64,000 nt of DNA from Streptomyces pyxinae (GTDB lineage Bacteria > Actinomycetota > Actinomycetes > Streptomycetales > Streptomycetaceae), in contig NZ_JANUGQ010000002.1 of NCBI RefSeq assembly GCF_024756275.1, forward strand, positions 1 through 64,000, read 5' to 3'. Positions 1 to 10,283 of this stretch are shown piece by piece; position 1 is the first letter of the stretch, and each line of letters opens with the position of its first letter. Both the position numbers and the translations under genes were made by a program. The notes below the pieces were generated by a model. The model made no database searches. It was given only the letters and a program-made list of their open reading frames with translations, and was not told the DNA's origin.

Positions 1-260
1 GGCCGCCGGGCGGGCGGGGGGCACGGGGAGGGCGGGCGGCGGAGGCGGCGGGGGCGGGGGGGGGGGCGGGGGGGGCGGGGGGGGGGGGGGGGGGGTGGGG
101 GGCGGGGTCGGGGTGGGGGTCGGAGTGGCTGTGGGCGTCGGTGTCGGAGTGGGCGTGGCGGTCGGAGTGGGCGTGACGGTCGGAGTGGGCGTGACGGTCG
201 GTGTGGGCGTGGGTGTCGGGGTCGGCGTGGGCGTCGGTGTCGGGGTGGGGCACGGGTGGG
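1..260. repeat. Low-complexity G-rich/C-rich tract encoding the PT linker
   Basis: Positions 1-115 are nearly all G on the plus strand. 100-250 are six-base GTGGGC/GTCGGN repeats. On the minus strand they read as Pro-Thr codons in frame with the partial gene starting at 477. Such tracts are prone to slippage and assembly error, so copy number here may not be exact. Confidence 0.8.
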
Positions 261-477
261 TCGGCCGGTGGGTGGGGTGATGGGTCGGCCGGTGGGTGGG
301 CCGTGGCCGGCAGCCTCCGGCGCCGGCCACCGCCACGGTGGTTCCCGGTCCGCCGGGCCCGGTGTGGGCGATGGCGCAGCTGTCGGGCGCCGCCTGCGTC
401 GGGGCGGCCAGCAGCCAGGTGAGGGTGGCGGCTGCCAGCAGCCGCGCGACGCGCGTTCCGGACACGCCGACGAGCAT
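1..477 (-). CDS. Secreted Pro/Thr-repeat protein, 5' end only (runs off the left edge)
   Basis: Reading the minus strand from an ATG at 477-475 gives an open frame with no stop to position 1. It begins with a typical signal peptide: Arg residues near 9 and 12, a hydrophobic stretch LLAAATLTWLLAAP, then TQA-A as a likely signal peptidase site. About 40 residues of mature sequence follow, with a CAIAHT segment. Then come H-R-P-T repeats and a long (PT)n/(TPTV) tract that becomes pure proline at the edge. Such tracts are usually extracellular linkers. The plus-strand reading (Gly-Val repeats) is the shadow. Function is unknown because the downstream domain lies outside the window. No strong ribosome site is visible before the ATG. 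Confidence 0.7.
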   Translation of the reverse strand, partial: MLVGVSGTRVARLLAAATLTWLLAAPTQAAPDSCAIAHTGPGGPGTTVAVAGAGGCRPRPTHRPTHHPTHRPTHPCPTPTPTPTPTPTPTPTPTVTPTPTVTPTPTATPTPTPTPTATPTPTPTPPPTPPPPPPPPPPPPPPPPPPPPALPVPPARPAA

Positions 478-902
478 GTTCGACCGGCCCGTCGGGCGGC
501 CCGGGAACGGGCCGGATTCGCCTGATGGAGCGTTTCTCGGGCGATCCGTGTTTGACGGCGGCGTGTCCGTACCGACCGGTTCCTCCGTCGGTGTCCGTAC
601 CGCCCCAGAACGGTCGGCGCCCCCGCTCCACCGGCTCCCCGGTGACGCCGGGCAGCGCCCCGCCGGCTCCCCGGGGGCACCGGGCGCCACTCCGCCGGTT
701 CCCCCGGGCGGTGCGGGGACATCGCGCGGCCGACTGCCCGGCGGTGCCGGGGCCGCTCCGGGGCGCCGCCCGGCGAAGGCCGCCGGGAAAAAGTCGGCGG
801 CCGGTTGAACACGGGCTGCCCCCGGCGCCGTACCTAGGGCCGTGAAGCGACGCCGACGGGGCGTCCGGACACGCAACTGACATCGGTACCACGGGAGTTG
901 AC
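478..902. other. Gene-free spacer, divergent promoter region
   Basis: This 425-bp spacer separates the minus-strand secreted protein from the plus-strand lipoprotein and must hold both promoters. It is GC-rich. I see no convincing -35/-10 pair, no long palindrome and no credible ORF. The only clear signal is GGGAG at 893-897, the ribosome site of the lipoprotein. Confidence 0.5.
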
Positions 903-1907
903 ATGAACACCTGGCGCAACGCCTCGCTCGCGGTGACCGCCGCCGCCGTGCTCGCCCTGACGACGGCGTGTGGCCAGGACGCCGGCGGCGGAGCCGGCGG
1001 CACCCAGGCGGTGGGGGCGGCGGCCCCGGCCGGGGCGCCCGCCCGGGGCGGCTACGGGGACGGCTACGGTTCGGACACGAGCGCCGGCGCGGGAGCGGCG
1101 ACCGCCAAGTCGGCCGGACAGCTGGCGGTCTGGGACAGCAAGGAACTCGGCAAGGTGGTCACCGACAGCGAGGGCTTCACGCTCTACCGCTTCGACAAGG
1201 ACACCGCGAAGCCGCCGAAGTCCGCCTGCGAGGGCGAGTGCGCCACGGCGTGGCCGGTCGTCTCGGCCGACGGCGCCAAGCCGCCGGCCGGGGTGGACAC
1301 CTCGCTGCTGGGCAAGGTCACCCGGGCCGACGGCACCGAGCAGCTGACCATCGGCGGCTGGCCGATGTACCGCTACGCCAAGGACACCAAGGCGGGCGAC
1401 GCCAAGGGCCAGGGCGTGGGCGGCACCTGGCACGCGGCGGCGCCGGACGGCAAGAAGGCGGCCCCCGCCGGAGGCTCGGCCGAGGACGCCGCCGGCGGCG
1501 CCGGGGCGGGTACGGCCGAGGAGAGCGGCGGCGCGGCGGCGGATCTCGCCGGGCTCTCGGTGCGGGACGACGCCGCACTCGGCGAGATCGTCGTGGACAA
1601 GAACGGCATGACGGTCTACCGCTTCCAGAAGGACTCGGCCTGGCCGATGAAGACCGCCTGCACCGGCGACTGCCTGAAGAAGTGGCCGGTCGTCGAGCCG
1701 GTCGGCAAGAACGACACCGAGGGGATCACCACCAAGGGCTTCGTGACCTTCAACCGCCCCGACGGACTCAAGCAGCAGACCATCGACTGCTGGCCGCTCT
1801 ACACCTTCGCCGGGGACAAGAAGGCCGGTGACACCAACGGGCAGGGCGTGGGCGGCACCTGGTACGCCGTCTCCCCCCAGGGCAAGCTGGTGAAGACCGC
1901 CGAGTAG
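903..1907 (+). CDS. SCO0930-like lipoprotein with four Yx(F/W/Y)xxD repeats
   Basis: A 334-residue secreted lipoprotein. The signal peptide ends in the lipobox LTTAC, with Cys23 as the lipidated residue. The mature protein has a Gly-rich spacer, then two tandem double repeats. Each double repeat has a segment of the type LG-x-VV-x-D-x-G-x-T-x-Y-R-F with a C-x3-C-x4-WP motif, and a following IGGWPMY or IDCWPLY segment. The motifs YRFDKD, YRYAKD, YRFQKD and YTFAGD match the COG4315/PF03640 signature (function unknown). The paired Cys may form disulfides. GGGAG lies 5 nt before the ATG. It precedes the methyltransferase and c-di-GMP enzyme, the order I recall for SCO0930-SCO0928. Confidence 0.85.
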   Translation: MNTWRNASLAVTAAAVLALTTACGQDAGGGAGGTQAVGAAAPAGAPARGGYGDGYGSDTSAGAGAATAKSAGQLAVWDSKELGKVVTDSEGFTLYRFDKDTAKPPKSACEGECATAWPVVSADGAKPPAGVDTSLLGKVTRADGTEQLTIGGWPMYRYAKDTKAGDAKGQGVGGTWHAAAPDGKKAAPAGGSAEDAAGGAGAGTAEESGGAAADLAGLSVRDDAALGEIVVDKNGMTVYRFQKDSAWPMKTACTGDCLKKWPVVEPVGKNDTEGITTKGFVTFNRPDGLKQQTIDCWPLYTFAGDKKAGDTNGQGVGGTWYAVSPQGKLVKTAE

Positions 1908-2320
1908 CCCGAGCGGCCCGGGGTTCCGGCGCCGGCCCGGCCGCCCATGGGCGGAAGCCCCGCCCCACCCGCTCGTACGCCGGATCCCCGCCTCCGCGTA
2001 CGGCGGAGCCCCCCGCCCCCGTCCCGTACGCCCAGGGCCCGTTTCCCCGTCTGACGGAGACCGCCGCCTCCCCGGGTACCGGCCGGAGCGTCCACCGTGT
2101 CCCCACCCGCTCCGGTCAGTCCGGCCCGCCGGTTCACGCGCCCGCGTGACCGGCGGGCCGGTTGCACGTGCCACCGGCGTGTGACCAAGAACGGACCGCA
2201 AATCTCCGTTTCCTCTCGCCCTCCCGGCGGGCGATCAGTAGCCTCGGCTCGAACACCGGCCACGAACATGGCCGTTTTCCCGTGTTCTCACCGTGTTCCC
2301 GTGGAAATGTGGAGTCTTCG
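1908..2320. other. Gene-free spacer with small palindromes
   Basis: 413 bp between the lipoprotein and the methyltransferase. It contains a perfect 14-bp palindrome CCGCCCATGGGCGG (1941-1954) and a short hairpin CTCCGC-GTACG-GCGGAG (1992-2008). Either could help end the lipoprotein transcript. The last 120 bp are less GC-rich and probably carry the methyltransferase promoter, but no consensus boxes are convincing. No ORF is supportable. Confidence 0.45.
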
Positions 2321-3133
2321 ATGGAGCGTCCCGCCTGGGCCCCGCCCGGCATCGACATCACGGTGCCGAGCGTGGCCCGCATCTACGACTACTACCTGGG
2401 CGGCTCGCACAACTTCGAGGTCGACCGCGAAGCGGCACGCCGGGCCATGGAGTTCATGCCGGGGCTCCCCAAGGTCATGCAGTCCAACCGGGCGTTCATG
2501 CGCCGCGCGGTGCGCCATGCCGTCGCCGAGGGCGTCACCCAGTTCCTGGACATCGGCTCCGGCATCCCCACCTTCGGCAATGTCCACGAGATCGCCAGGG
2601 CCGCCACCCCGGACGCCCGGGTCGTCTACGTCGACCACGACCCGGTCGCCGTCGAGCACAGCAGGGCCGTACTGGCGGACGACGAGCGCACCGGGGTGAT
2701 CGCCGCCGATCTGCGCGAACCCGGGTCCGTCCTGACCGCGCCCGAGACCACGGAGCTGCTCGACCTGGACCGGCCGGTGGCGCTGCTGCTGATCGCCGTC
2801 CTCCACTTCCTGGAGGACCAGGACGAACCGCACCGGGCGGTGGCCGAGCTGCGGGACGCGCTGGCCCCCGGCAGCCTGCTGATCCTCACCCACGCCTCGT
2901 ACGAGGGCATCCCGCTCACCGAGGAGCAGGCCGGCGGCACCGTCGGCGTCTACCGGGAGATCCGCAATCCGCTGGTGATGCGCTCCCGGGAGGAGGTGAC
3001 CCGGTTCTTCGACGGTTTCGAACTGGTCGAGCCGGGGGTGGTCAATCTGGCGCGCTGGCGGCCCGAGGGCCCCGTCGAGCTGGAGGATCCCTACGCCTTC
3101 TCGGGCTTCGCCGGGGTGGGGCGCAAGGCGTGA
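2321..3133 (+). CDS. SAM-dependent methyltransferase, DUF574/Methyltransf_19 family
   Basis: 270 residues. The N-terminus has the conserved VARIYDYYLGGSHNF pattern of the actinobacterial DUF574 (PF04672) family. A Rossmann motif I FLDIGSGIPT follows, then VYVDHDPVAV (acidic end of beta-2) and a DLREP segment. These show an S-adenosylmethionine fold; the substrate is unknown. I chose the ATG at 2321 because GGAG lies 6 nt upstream and homology begins here; an earlier in-frame start exists but adds sequence unlike the family. Its stop overlaps the GTG of the next gene (GTGA), so the two are probably translationally coupled. Confidence 0.85.
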   Translation: MERPAWAPPGIDITVPSVARIYDYYLGGSHNFEVDREAARRAMEFMPGLPKVMQSNRAFMRRAVRHAVAEGVTQFLDIGSGIPTFGNVHEIARAATPDARVVYVDHDPVAVEHSRAVLADDERTGVIAADLREPGSVLTAPETTELLDLDRPVALLLIAVLHFLEDQDEPHRAVAELRDALAPGSLLILTHASYEGIPLTEEQAGGTVGVYREIRNPLVMRSREEVTRFFDGFELVEPGVVNLARWRPEGPVELEDPYAFSGFAGVGRKA

Positions 3134-5319
3134 GCGTGCCGCCCCACGATCCCGGCCCCGGCCTGCCCGCGGCGTCCGGGGAGCCCGCGGAGCCGGACGG
3201 CCCCGAGGACAGACTCCGCCGGTTCGCCACCATCTGGAGCCGGGCGATCTTTCCCGTCACGGCCACCTCCATGACCCGCCCGGAATTCGAACGGCATCTG
3301 CTGCCGCTCGCCCGGGAGCTGCGCGGCGCCCTGCACGCCCTGCCCTTCGACCCGGGGGCCGCCCAGCGCGCCGGGGAGGCGCTGGTGGCGGCCCACTGCA
3401 CCGACCCGGACGCCCTCAGCCGCACCCTCGGGGTGATCGAGTCCTACCTCGTCCTCTACTGCGGCGGCGGCGAGCGGGCCGTCCCCGAGGAGCTGCGGGC
3501 CCGCTGCTCGCGGCTCCAGCACGCGCTGGCCGCCGGATTCGCCCGGGCGCTGCGCGAGCGCACCCGGACCGAGCAGGAGGCGATCGCCCGCTCCGCGCTG
3601 ACCGCCCGCAGCTCGGCCGAGCAGGCGCTGCACGCCACCGAGGCCCGGTTCCGGGCGGTCTTCGACGGCGCCGCCATCGGGATCGGCATCGCCGCGCTCG
3701 ACGGCACCATCCTGGAGGTCAACGACACCCTCACCCGGATGTTCGGCGGCCTGGAGCACCATCTGCGCGGCCACAGGGTCAGCGAGTGGGGCCACCCCGA
3801 GGACGCCCCGCACGTCTGGCGGCTCTACGAGGAGCTGGTGCGCGGCGAGCGCGAGCACTACCGGGTCGAGAAGCCCTTCTACCGGGGCGACGGCACCGTG
3901 CTCTGGACCAATCTGACGGTCTCCCTGCTCCGGGACACCGACGGCAACCCGCAGTACCAGCTGGCGCTGATGGAGGACACCACCGAGCGGCGGCTGCTCA
4001 ATCTGCGGCTGCGGTACGAGGCCACCCACGACGCGCTCACCGGGCTGCCCAACCGGACGCTCTTCTTCGAGCGTCTCGACAAGGCGCTCGCGGCCGGTGA
4101 GGACGCCCGGTTCGGCCTCTGCTACCTGGATCTGGACGGCTTCAAGGCGATCAACGACAGCCTGGGCCACTCGGCCGGCGACCGGCTCCTCGTGGAGGTG
4201 GCCGACCGGCTGCAGAGCTGCGCCACCGCGCCCGGCGAGATGGTCGCCCGGCTGGGCGGCGACGAGTTCGTGGCGCTCACCACCGGGCCCGGCACCGCCC
4301 GCGCCGTGGAGGAGCTGGCCCACCGGATCCTGGCCGCGCTGGCCGTGCCGATCCGGCTGGACGGCCGCGAACTGACCGTACGGGGCAGCATCGGCATCGT
4401 CGAGGGCCCGGCCGGCGAGCGCGGCTCGGCCGAGGTGCTGCGCAGCGCCGACATCACCATGTACCGGGCCAAGGCGGCCGGCGGGAACCGCTTCGAGCGG
4501 GCCGACCCCGAGGCGGACGCCCGCGCCATCACCCGGCACGGGCTCACCAACGCGCTGCCCGCCGCGCTGGACCGGGGCGAGTTCTTCATCGAGTACCAGC
4601 CGCTGGTGCACCTCGGGGACGGCAGCGTGCACGGCGCCGAGGCGCTGGTGCGCTGGTGCCACCCGCAGCACGGGGTGCTCGGCCCCGACCGGTTCATCCC
4701 GCTCGCCGAGCACACCGGGCTGATCGTGCCGCTCGGCCGCTGGGTGCTCCAGGAGGCGGTGCGCCAGGCCCGGTTCTGGAGCAGCCGCCACGCGGACGGC
4801 GGGCCGCTGCGGATCAACGTCAACCTGTCCCCGACCCAGCTCCACCACCCGGGCCTGGTCGCGGACACCGTGGACGTGCTGGAGCGCTCCGGCCTGGAAC
4901 CGGGCGCGCTCTGCCTGGAGGTCACCGAGTCCGCGCTGATCGGCGCCGACGACGACCTGCTCAAGCCGCTGCGCCAGCTCGCGGAGATGGGTGTGGACAT
5001 CGCCCTGGACGACTTCGGCACCGGCTACTCCAACCTGGCGAACCTCCGCCGGCTGCCGGTGAGCGTGCTCAAGCTGGACCGTTCCTTCACCCGGGGCATG
5101 CAGACCGAGCCGGCCGACCCGGTGGACCTGAAGATCGTGGAGGGCATCGTCTCGCTGGCCCACAGCCTGGAGCTGGCCGTCACCGTGGAGGGAGTGGAGA
5201 CCGGCGCCCAGGCGGAGCAGCTCCGCCGGATCGGCTGCGACACCGCCCAGGGCTGGTACTACGCCCGCCCCGGGGCCCCGGACCGGATCCACTCCCTGGC
5301 CCTCTCCGACGCGGTCTGA
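3130..5319 (+). CDS. rmdA: PAS-GGDEF-EAL c-di-GMP synthase/phosphodiesterase, RmdA-like
   Basis: 729 residues from a GTG that overlaps the upstream stop. Residues 1-165 are an alpha-helical N-terminal region; about 168-292 form a PAS/PAC domain. About 294-455 form a GGDEF domain with intact GGDEF at 376-380, and about 465-720 an EAL domain with EAL at 504-506, DDFGTGYS, KLDRSF and TVEGVET. Both active sites look complete, so it could both make and degrade cyclic di-GMP. The domain order and neighbours fit S. coelicolor RmdA (SCO0928), a regulator of morphological differentiation; orthology is inferred. No transmembrane segment is visible, so it is probably cytosolic. Confidence 0.85.
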   Translation: MSVPPHDPGPGLPAASGEPAEPDGPEDRLRRFATIWSRAIFPVTATSMTRPEFERHLLPLARELRGALHALPFDPGAAQRAGEALVAAHCTDPDALSRTLGVIESYLVLYCGGGERAVPEELRARCSRLQHALAAGFARALRERTRTEQEAIARSALTARSSAEQALHATEARFRAVFDGAAIGIGIAALDGTILEVNDTLTRMFGGLEHHLRGHRVSEWGHPEDAPHVWRLYEELVRGEREHYRVEKPFYRGDGTVLWTNLTVSLLRDTDGNPQYQLALMEDTTERRLLNLRLRYEATHDALTGLPNRTLFFERLDKALAAGEDARFGLCYLDLDGFKAINDSLGHSAGDRLLVEVADRLQSCATAPGEMVARLGGDEFVALTTGPGTARAVEELAHRILAALAVPIRLDGRELTVRGSIGIVEGPAGERGSAEVLRSADITMYRAKAAGGNRFERADPEADARAITRHGLTNALPAALDRGEFFIEYQPLVHLGDGSVHGAEALVRWCHPQHGVLGPDRFIPLAEHTGLIVPLGRWVLQEAVRQARFWSSRHADGGPLRINVNLSPTQLHHPGLVADTVDVLERSGLEPGALCLEVTESALIGADDDLLKPLRQLAEMGVDIALDDFGTGYSNLANLRRLPVSVLKLDRSFTRGMQTEPADPVDLKIVEGIVSLAHSLELAVTVEGVETGAQAEQLRRIGCDTAQGWYYARPGAPDRIHSLALSDAV

Positions 5320-5429
5320 GGGACCGGTGCCGCCCGGCGGGCCCAGGGGGTCAGGGAGCGGCGGTACGGTCCTCCGGATGTACGGCGGCTCCCGGCGCGG
5401 TACGGCGGACCGGCCCGGTGCCGCCCGGC

Positions 5430-6368
5430 TCACCCTCCGGCCGGCTCCGCTCCCGGCCCCGGCTCGCCCCCGTCGTGCCGGGTGCGCAGCAGCGGGGAGC
5501 CGAGCAGCACCCGGCGGAGCTCCCGGGCGGCGCGGGGCGGGGCCACGTCGCTGCGGTGGGCCAGCGCGATGGTACGGCGCAGTCCGGGGCGGGCCAGCGC
5601 GGTGACCCGGAGGTCCCGGCCGGCCCGGGCGGCCACCATGCCCGGGACCACGGCCATCCCGAGCCCGGCGCGTACGAAGCCCAGCACCGCGTCCAGTTCG
5701 CCGCCCTCCACCGTGAAGGAGGGTTCGAAACCGGCCGCCCGGCAGGCGGCGACGGTCAGCTCCCGGAGGTCGTAGCCGTGCCGGAACATCACCAGCGGCT
5801 GCCCCTGGAGGTCCGCGATCCGCACCGGCCGGCGGGGCGCCGGGGCGGCGGCCGACGAGACCACCACCAGGTCCTCCCGGAGCAGCTCCACGGTGGTCAG
5901 CGCGGGCACCGGCGCGGGCAGCGGCAGCACCACCAGCGCCAGGTCGAGCGCCCCGCGCGCCAGCTCCCGCACCAAGTCGTGCGAGCCGCTCTCCTGGACG
6001 AGGAGCTGGATGCCCGGGTGCAGTTCGTGGAAGGCCCGCAGCACCTCGGGCAGCAGCCCGGTGCAGAGGCTGGGCGTCGCTCCGAGCCGCACCCGTCCGC
6101 GCCGCAGCTGGGCCAGCTCCTGCACCTCGTGGCGGGCGGTGTCGGCGTCCGCCAGGATCCGCCGGGCCAGCGGCAGCAGTGCCTCGCCCGCGTCGGTGAG
6201 CGTCACATTGCCCGGGGCCCGGCGGAACAGCTCGGCCCCCAGCTCCCGCTCCAGCGCCCGGATCTGCTGCGACAGCGACGGCTGCGCGACATGGACGCGC
6301 TCGGCGGCGCGGGTGAAGTGCCGGGTCTCGGCGACGGCCACGAAGTAGCGGAGCTGCTGGAACTGCAC
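5430..6368 (-). CDS. LysR-family transcriptional regulator (divergent from sdh)
   Basis: 312 residues. The winged HTH is at about 1-60 (FQQLRYFVAVAETRHFTRAAERV, then SLSQQIRALERELG), followed by the LysR effector-binding fold from about 90 (GRVRLGATPS...). It is transcribed away from the succinate dehydrogenase operon. The 88-bp spacer carries a perfect ATAG-N7-CTAT palindrome of the T-N11-A class, so autoregulation and control of sdh are likely. A hydrophilic Pro/Gly tail ends the protein. The effector cannot be predicted from sequence. Confidence 0.9.
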   Translation of the reverse strand: MQFQQLRYFVAVAETRHFTRAAERVHVAQPSLSQQIRALERELGAELFRRAPGNVTLTDAGEALLPLARRILADADTARHEVQELAQLRRGRVRLGATPSLCTGLLPEVLRAFHELHPGIQLLVQESGSHDLVRELARGALDLALVVLPLPAPVPALTTVELLREDLVVVSSAAAPAPRRPVRIADLQGQPLVMFRHGYDLRELTVAACRAAGFEPSFTVEGGELDAVLGFVRAGLGMAVVPGMVAARAGRDLRVTALARPGLRRTIALAHRSDVAPPRAARELRRVLLGSPLLRTRHDGGEPGPGAEPAGG

Positions 6369-6382
6369 GGGACGATCTTCTC

Positions 6383-6397
6383 ATAGGCTCTGCCTAT
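6383..6397. promoter_or_regulatory. LysR-type operator ATAGGC-TCT-GCCTAT
   Basis: A perfect inverted repeat with 6-bp arms and a 3-bp centre, also readable as ATAG-N7-CTAT and T-N11-A. It lies 14 bp upstream of the LysR start and about 60-74 bp upstream of sdhC. This is the classic position for the recognition-site half of a LysR operator. Confidence 0.7.
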
Positions 6398-6408
6398 CGG
6401 GATCAGCC

Positions 6409-6425
6409 GGTCCATGTCTTGGACC
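6409..6425. promoter_or_regulatory. Second inverted repeat GGTCCA-N5-TGGACC over a -35-like box
   Basis: Perfect 6-bp arms separated by 5 bp, starting 11 bp after the LysR palindrome. TTGGAC (6419-6424) inside it resembles a -35 box. A weak -10 candidate lies about 17-19 bp further on (CCTAGC/TAGCGT, 6442-6449), giving a very short or absent leader for sdhC. It could be the activation half-site of the LysR protein or a site for another regulator. Confidence 0.45.
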
Positions 6426-6456
6426 ACTCGGGGGCGCCGGGCCTAGCGTGGCCGTC

Positions 6457-7160
6457 ATGGCTCTGGCAACGCGGACGGACCGTCATCCGTCCCTCGTGCG
6501 CGTCTTCTGGGCTTCGACCGTCGGCAAGAAAGCGGTCATGGCCGTCAGCGGGCTGATCATGCTCGGCTACCTCGTCGCCCATGTGATGGGCAACCTCAAG
6601 ATCTTCTTCGGGCCGGAGGAGTTCAACGCCTACGGCCACTGGCTGCGCACCATGGGCGGCCCCGTGCTCCACGAGAAGTGGGCGCTCTGGCTGGTCCGGG
6701 TGGCGCTACTCGCGGCGGTGCTGGCGCACGGTGTCTCGGCGTACCAGCTCAGCCGCCGCGATCTGCGCGCCCGTCCCGTCCGGTACGTCCACCGGCGGCG
6801 CCGGACGAGCTACGCCACCCGCACCATGCGCTGGGGCGGGGTGATCCTGGCGCTGTTCATCGTCTGGCACCTGCTCGACCTGACGACGCTGACCGTCAAC
6901 CCGCGCGGCCAGGAGGGGCATCCGTACGAGAACGTGGTGGCGACCTTCTCCACCTGGTACGGCGATGTCATCTATCTGGTCGCCATGCTCGCCGTCGGGC
7001 TGCACGTCCGGCACGGCTTCTGGAGCGCCGCCCAGACCCTCGGCGCCGGCAACGCCGCCCGCGACCGGACGCTCAAGGTGCTCGCCAACGGGCTGGCACT
7101 GGTGCTGACCGCCGGTTTCGTCTCCGTACCCGTCGCCGTCATGACCGGAGTGGTCAGCTG

Positions 7161-7161
<1 letters not shown>
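6457..7161 (+). CDS. sdhC: Succinate dehydrogenase cytochrome b558-type membrane subunit
   Basis: 234 residues with about five hydrophobic segments: [19 protein letters not shown], the [16 protein letters not shown] region, [25 protein letters not shown] and [16 protein letters not shown]. His residues occur in or beside several of them (AHV, AHG, WHLL, LHVRHG), fitting dihaem ligation in the b558 family. It would anchor the SdhAB dimer and pass electrons to quinone. No clear ribosome site precedes the ATG; a GTG at 6448 is an alternative start. The stop overlaps the next ATG (ATGA), so the three sdh genes form one coupled operon. Confidence 0.9.
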
Positions 7162-9193
<2,032 letters not shown>

Positions 9194-9197
<4 letters not shown>

Positions 9198-9940
9198 GGC
9201 TCACCCTGCGCGTCTGGCGCCAGCCGGGCGCGGACGCCCCCGGTGCCATGGCCACCTACGAGGTGGAGGACATCTCGCCGGACATGTCGTTCCTGGAGAT
9301 GCTCGACACCCTCAACGAGGCGCTGATCCTCGGCGGCGAGGAGCCGGTCGCCTTCGACCACGACTGCCGGGAGGGCATCTGCGGGGCGTGCGGTCTGGTC
9401 ATCAACGGCGAGGCGCACGGCCCCGAGCGCACCACCAGCTGCCAGCTGCACATGCGCTCCTTCCGGGACGGCGACACCATCGACGTGGAACCCTGGCGGG
9501 CGTCGGCCTTCCCGGTGGTCCGGGACCTGGTGGTGGACCGGTCGGCCTTCGACCGGATCATCCAGGCCGGCGGCTATGTCAGCGCCCCGACCGGCTCCGC
9601 CCCGGAGGCGCACGCCACTCCGGTGCCCAAGGCCGACGCCGACTCCGCCTTCGAGCACGCCGAGTGCATCGGCTGCGGCGCCTGCGTCGCCGCCTGTCCC
9701 AACGGCGCGGCGATGCTCTTCACCTCCGCCAAGATCAACCATCTCCGTGTGCTCCCGCAGGGCGTGCCCGAGCGGGAGACCCGGGTGCTGGACATGGTGG
9801 CCGCAATGGACGCCGAGGGCTTCGGCGGCTGCACCCTGGCGGGGGAGTGCGCCACGGCCTGCCCCAAGGGCATCCCGCTGCCGTCGATCGCCGCGATGAA
9901 CAAGGAGTGGCTGCGGGCGGCCCGCAAGGCGCGCCGCTGA
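9194..9940 (+). CDS. sdhB: Succinate dehydrogenase/fumarate reductase iron-sulfur subunit
   Basis: 248 residues. The N-terminal [2Fe-2S] plant-ferredoxin-type cluster has [10 protein letters not shown] and a fourth Cys in TTSCQLH. The C-terminal part has [12 protein letters not shown] for a [4Fe-4S] cluster and C-x5-C-x3-CP ([12 protein letters not shown]) for a [3Fe-4S]-type site. It wires electrons from the flavoprotein to the membrane cytochrome. It overlaps sdhA by 4 bp (ATGA). No strong hairpin follows the stop. Confidence 0.93.
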
Positions 9941-10093
9941 GACCGCCAAGACGACGGGGTGGGCGAAATGCCGGGATTCTCATGAGCGATTTCCGGCCGA
10001 TTCGTTGGTGTGAGCGGCAACACGCCAAGGTCATCGAAACGCAAAAAATTTCACACGACTGTCACATGTCTCGGGAAAATTTCGTGCGGAGGC

Positions 10094-10108
10094 GGAACGT
10101 CGCGTTCC
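10094..10108. promoter_or_regulatory. Palindrome GGAACG-TCG-CGTTCC upstream of melC1
   Basis: A perfect inverted repeat with 6-bp arms and a 3-bp centre, in the AT-richer region about 175 bp before melC1. It is a candidate operator; which protein binds it is unknown. Confidence 0.45.
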
Positions 10109-10221
10109 AACAGCAAGATCAACTTTGTTCAAGCCTGCACTTCATATGGCCGGTTGTCCGCTTCGCGGCCAACCCCCTCCCGGTGATTTCGCCCGTTCAC
10201 CTCTCCCCAGTACATATGGGC

Positions 10222-10255
10222 GATGCCAGGGGCAACTGACCAGGCCCCTGGCATC
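10222..10255. promoter_or_regulatory. Perfect 12-bp stem-loop in the melC leader
   Basis: The arms GATGCCAGGGGC (10222-10233) and GCCCCTGGCATC (10244-10255) are exact complements around a 10-nt loop. The structure ends 28 bp before the melC1 ATG and upstream of its GGGGGGA ribosome site. It could be an attenuator, the terminator of an upstream transcript, or an mRNA-stabilising 5' hairpin. Confidence 0.6.
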
Positions 10256-10283
10256 CACACCATCACCACTTGGGGGGACAGTC

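Larger units (their letters stand above)
9941..10283. promoter_or_regulatory. AT-richer melC promoter region
   Basis: 343 bp without a gene and clearly less GC-rich than its surroundings, especially 10030-10150. It has two AAAATTTC boxes exactly 31 bp apart (10045-10052 and 10076-10083), a palindrome GGAACG-TCG-CGTTCC (10094-10108), two CATATG sites and a strong stem-loop at 10222-10255. This is a plausible control region for the tyrosinase operon. No ORF inside is supportable. Confidence 0.6.

Noticed and set aside
95..280. Plus-strand Gly-Val repeat ORF in the G-rich left end
   Set aside because: It is the complement of a minus-strand Pro-Thr linker that has a proper start and signal peptide; the Gly-Val reading has neither.
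3091..6384. 1097-codon minus-strand ORF opposite rmdA
   Set aside because: Arg/Gly/Pro-rich translation with no domain; it is the GC-bias shadow of rmdA, except its part from 5430 on, where the true LysR gene uses a different minus-strand frame.
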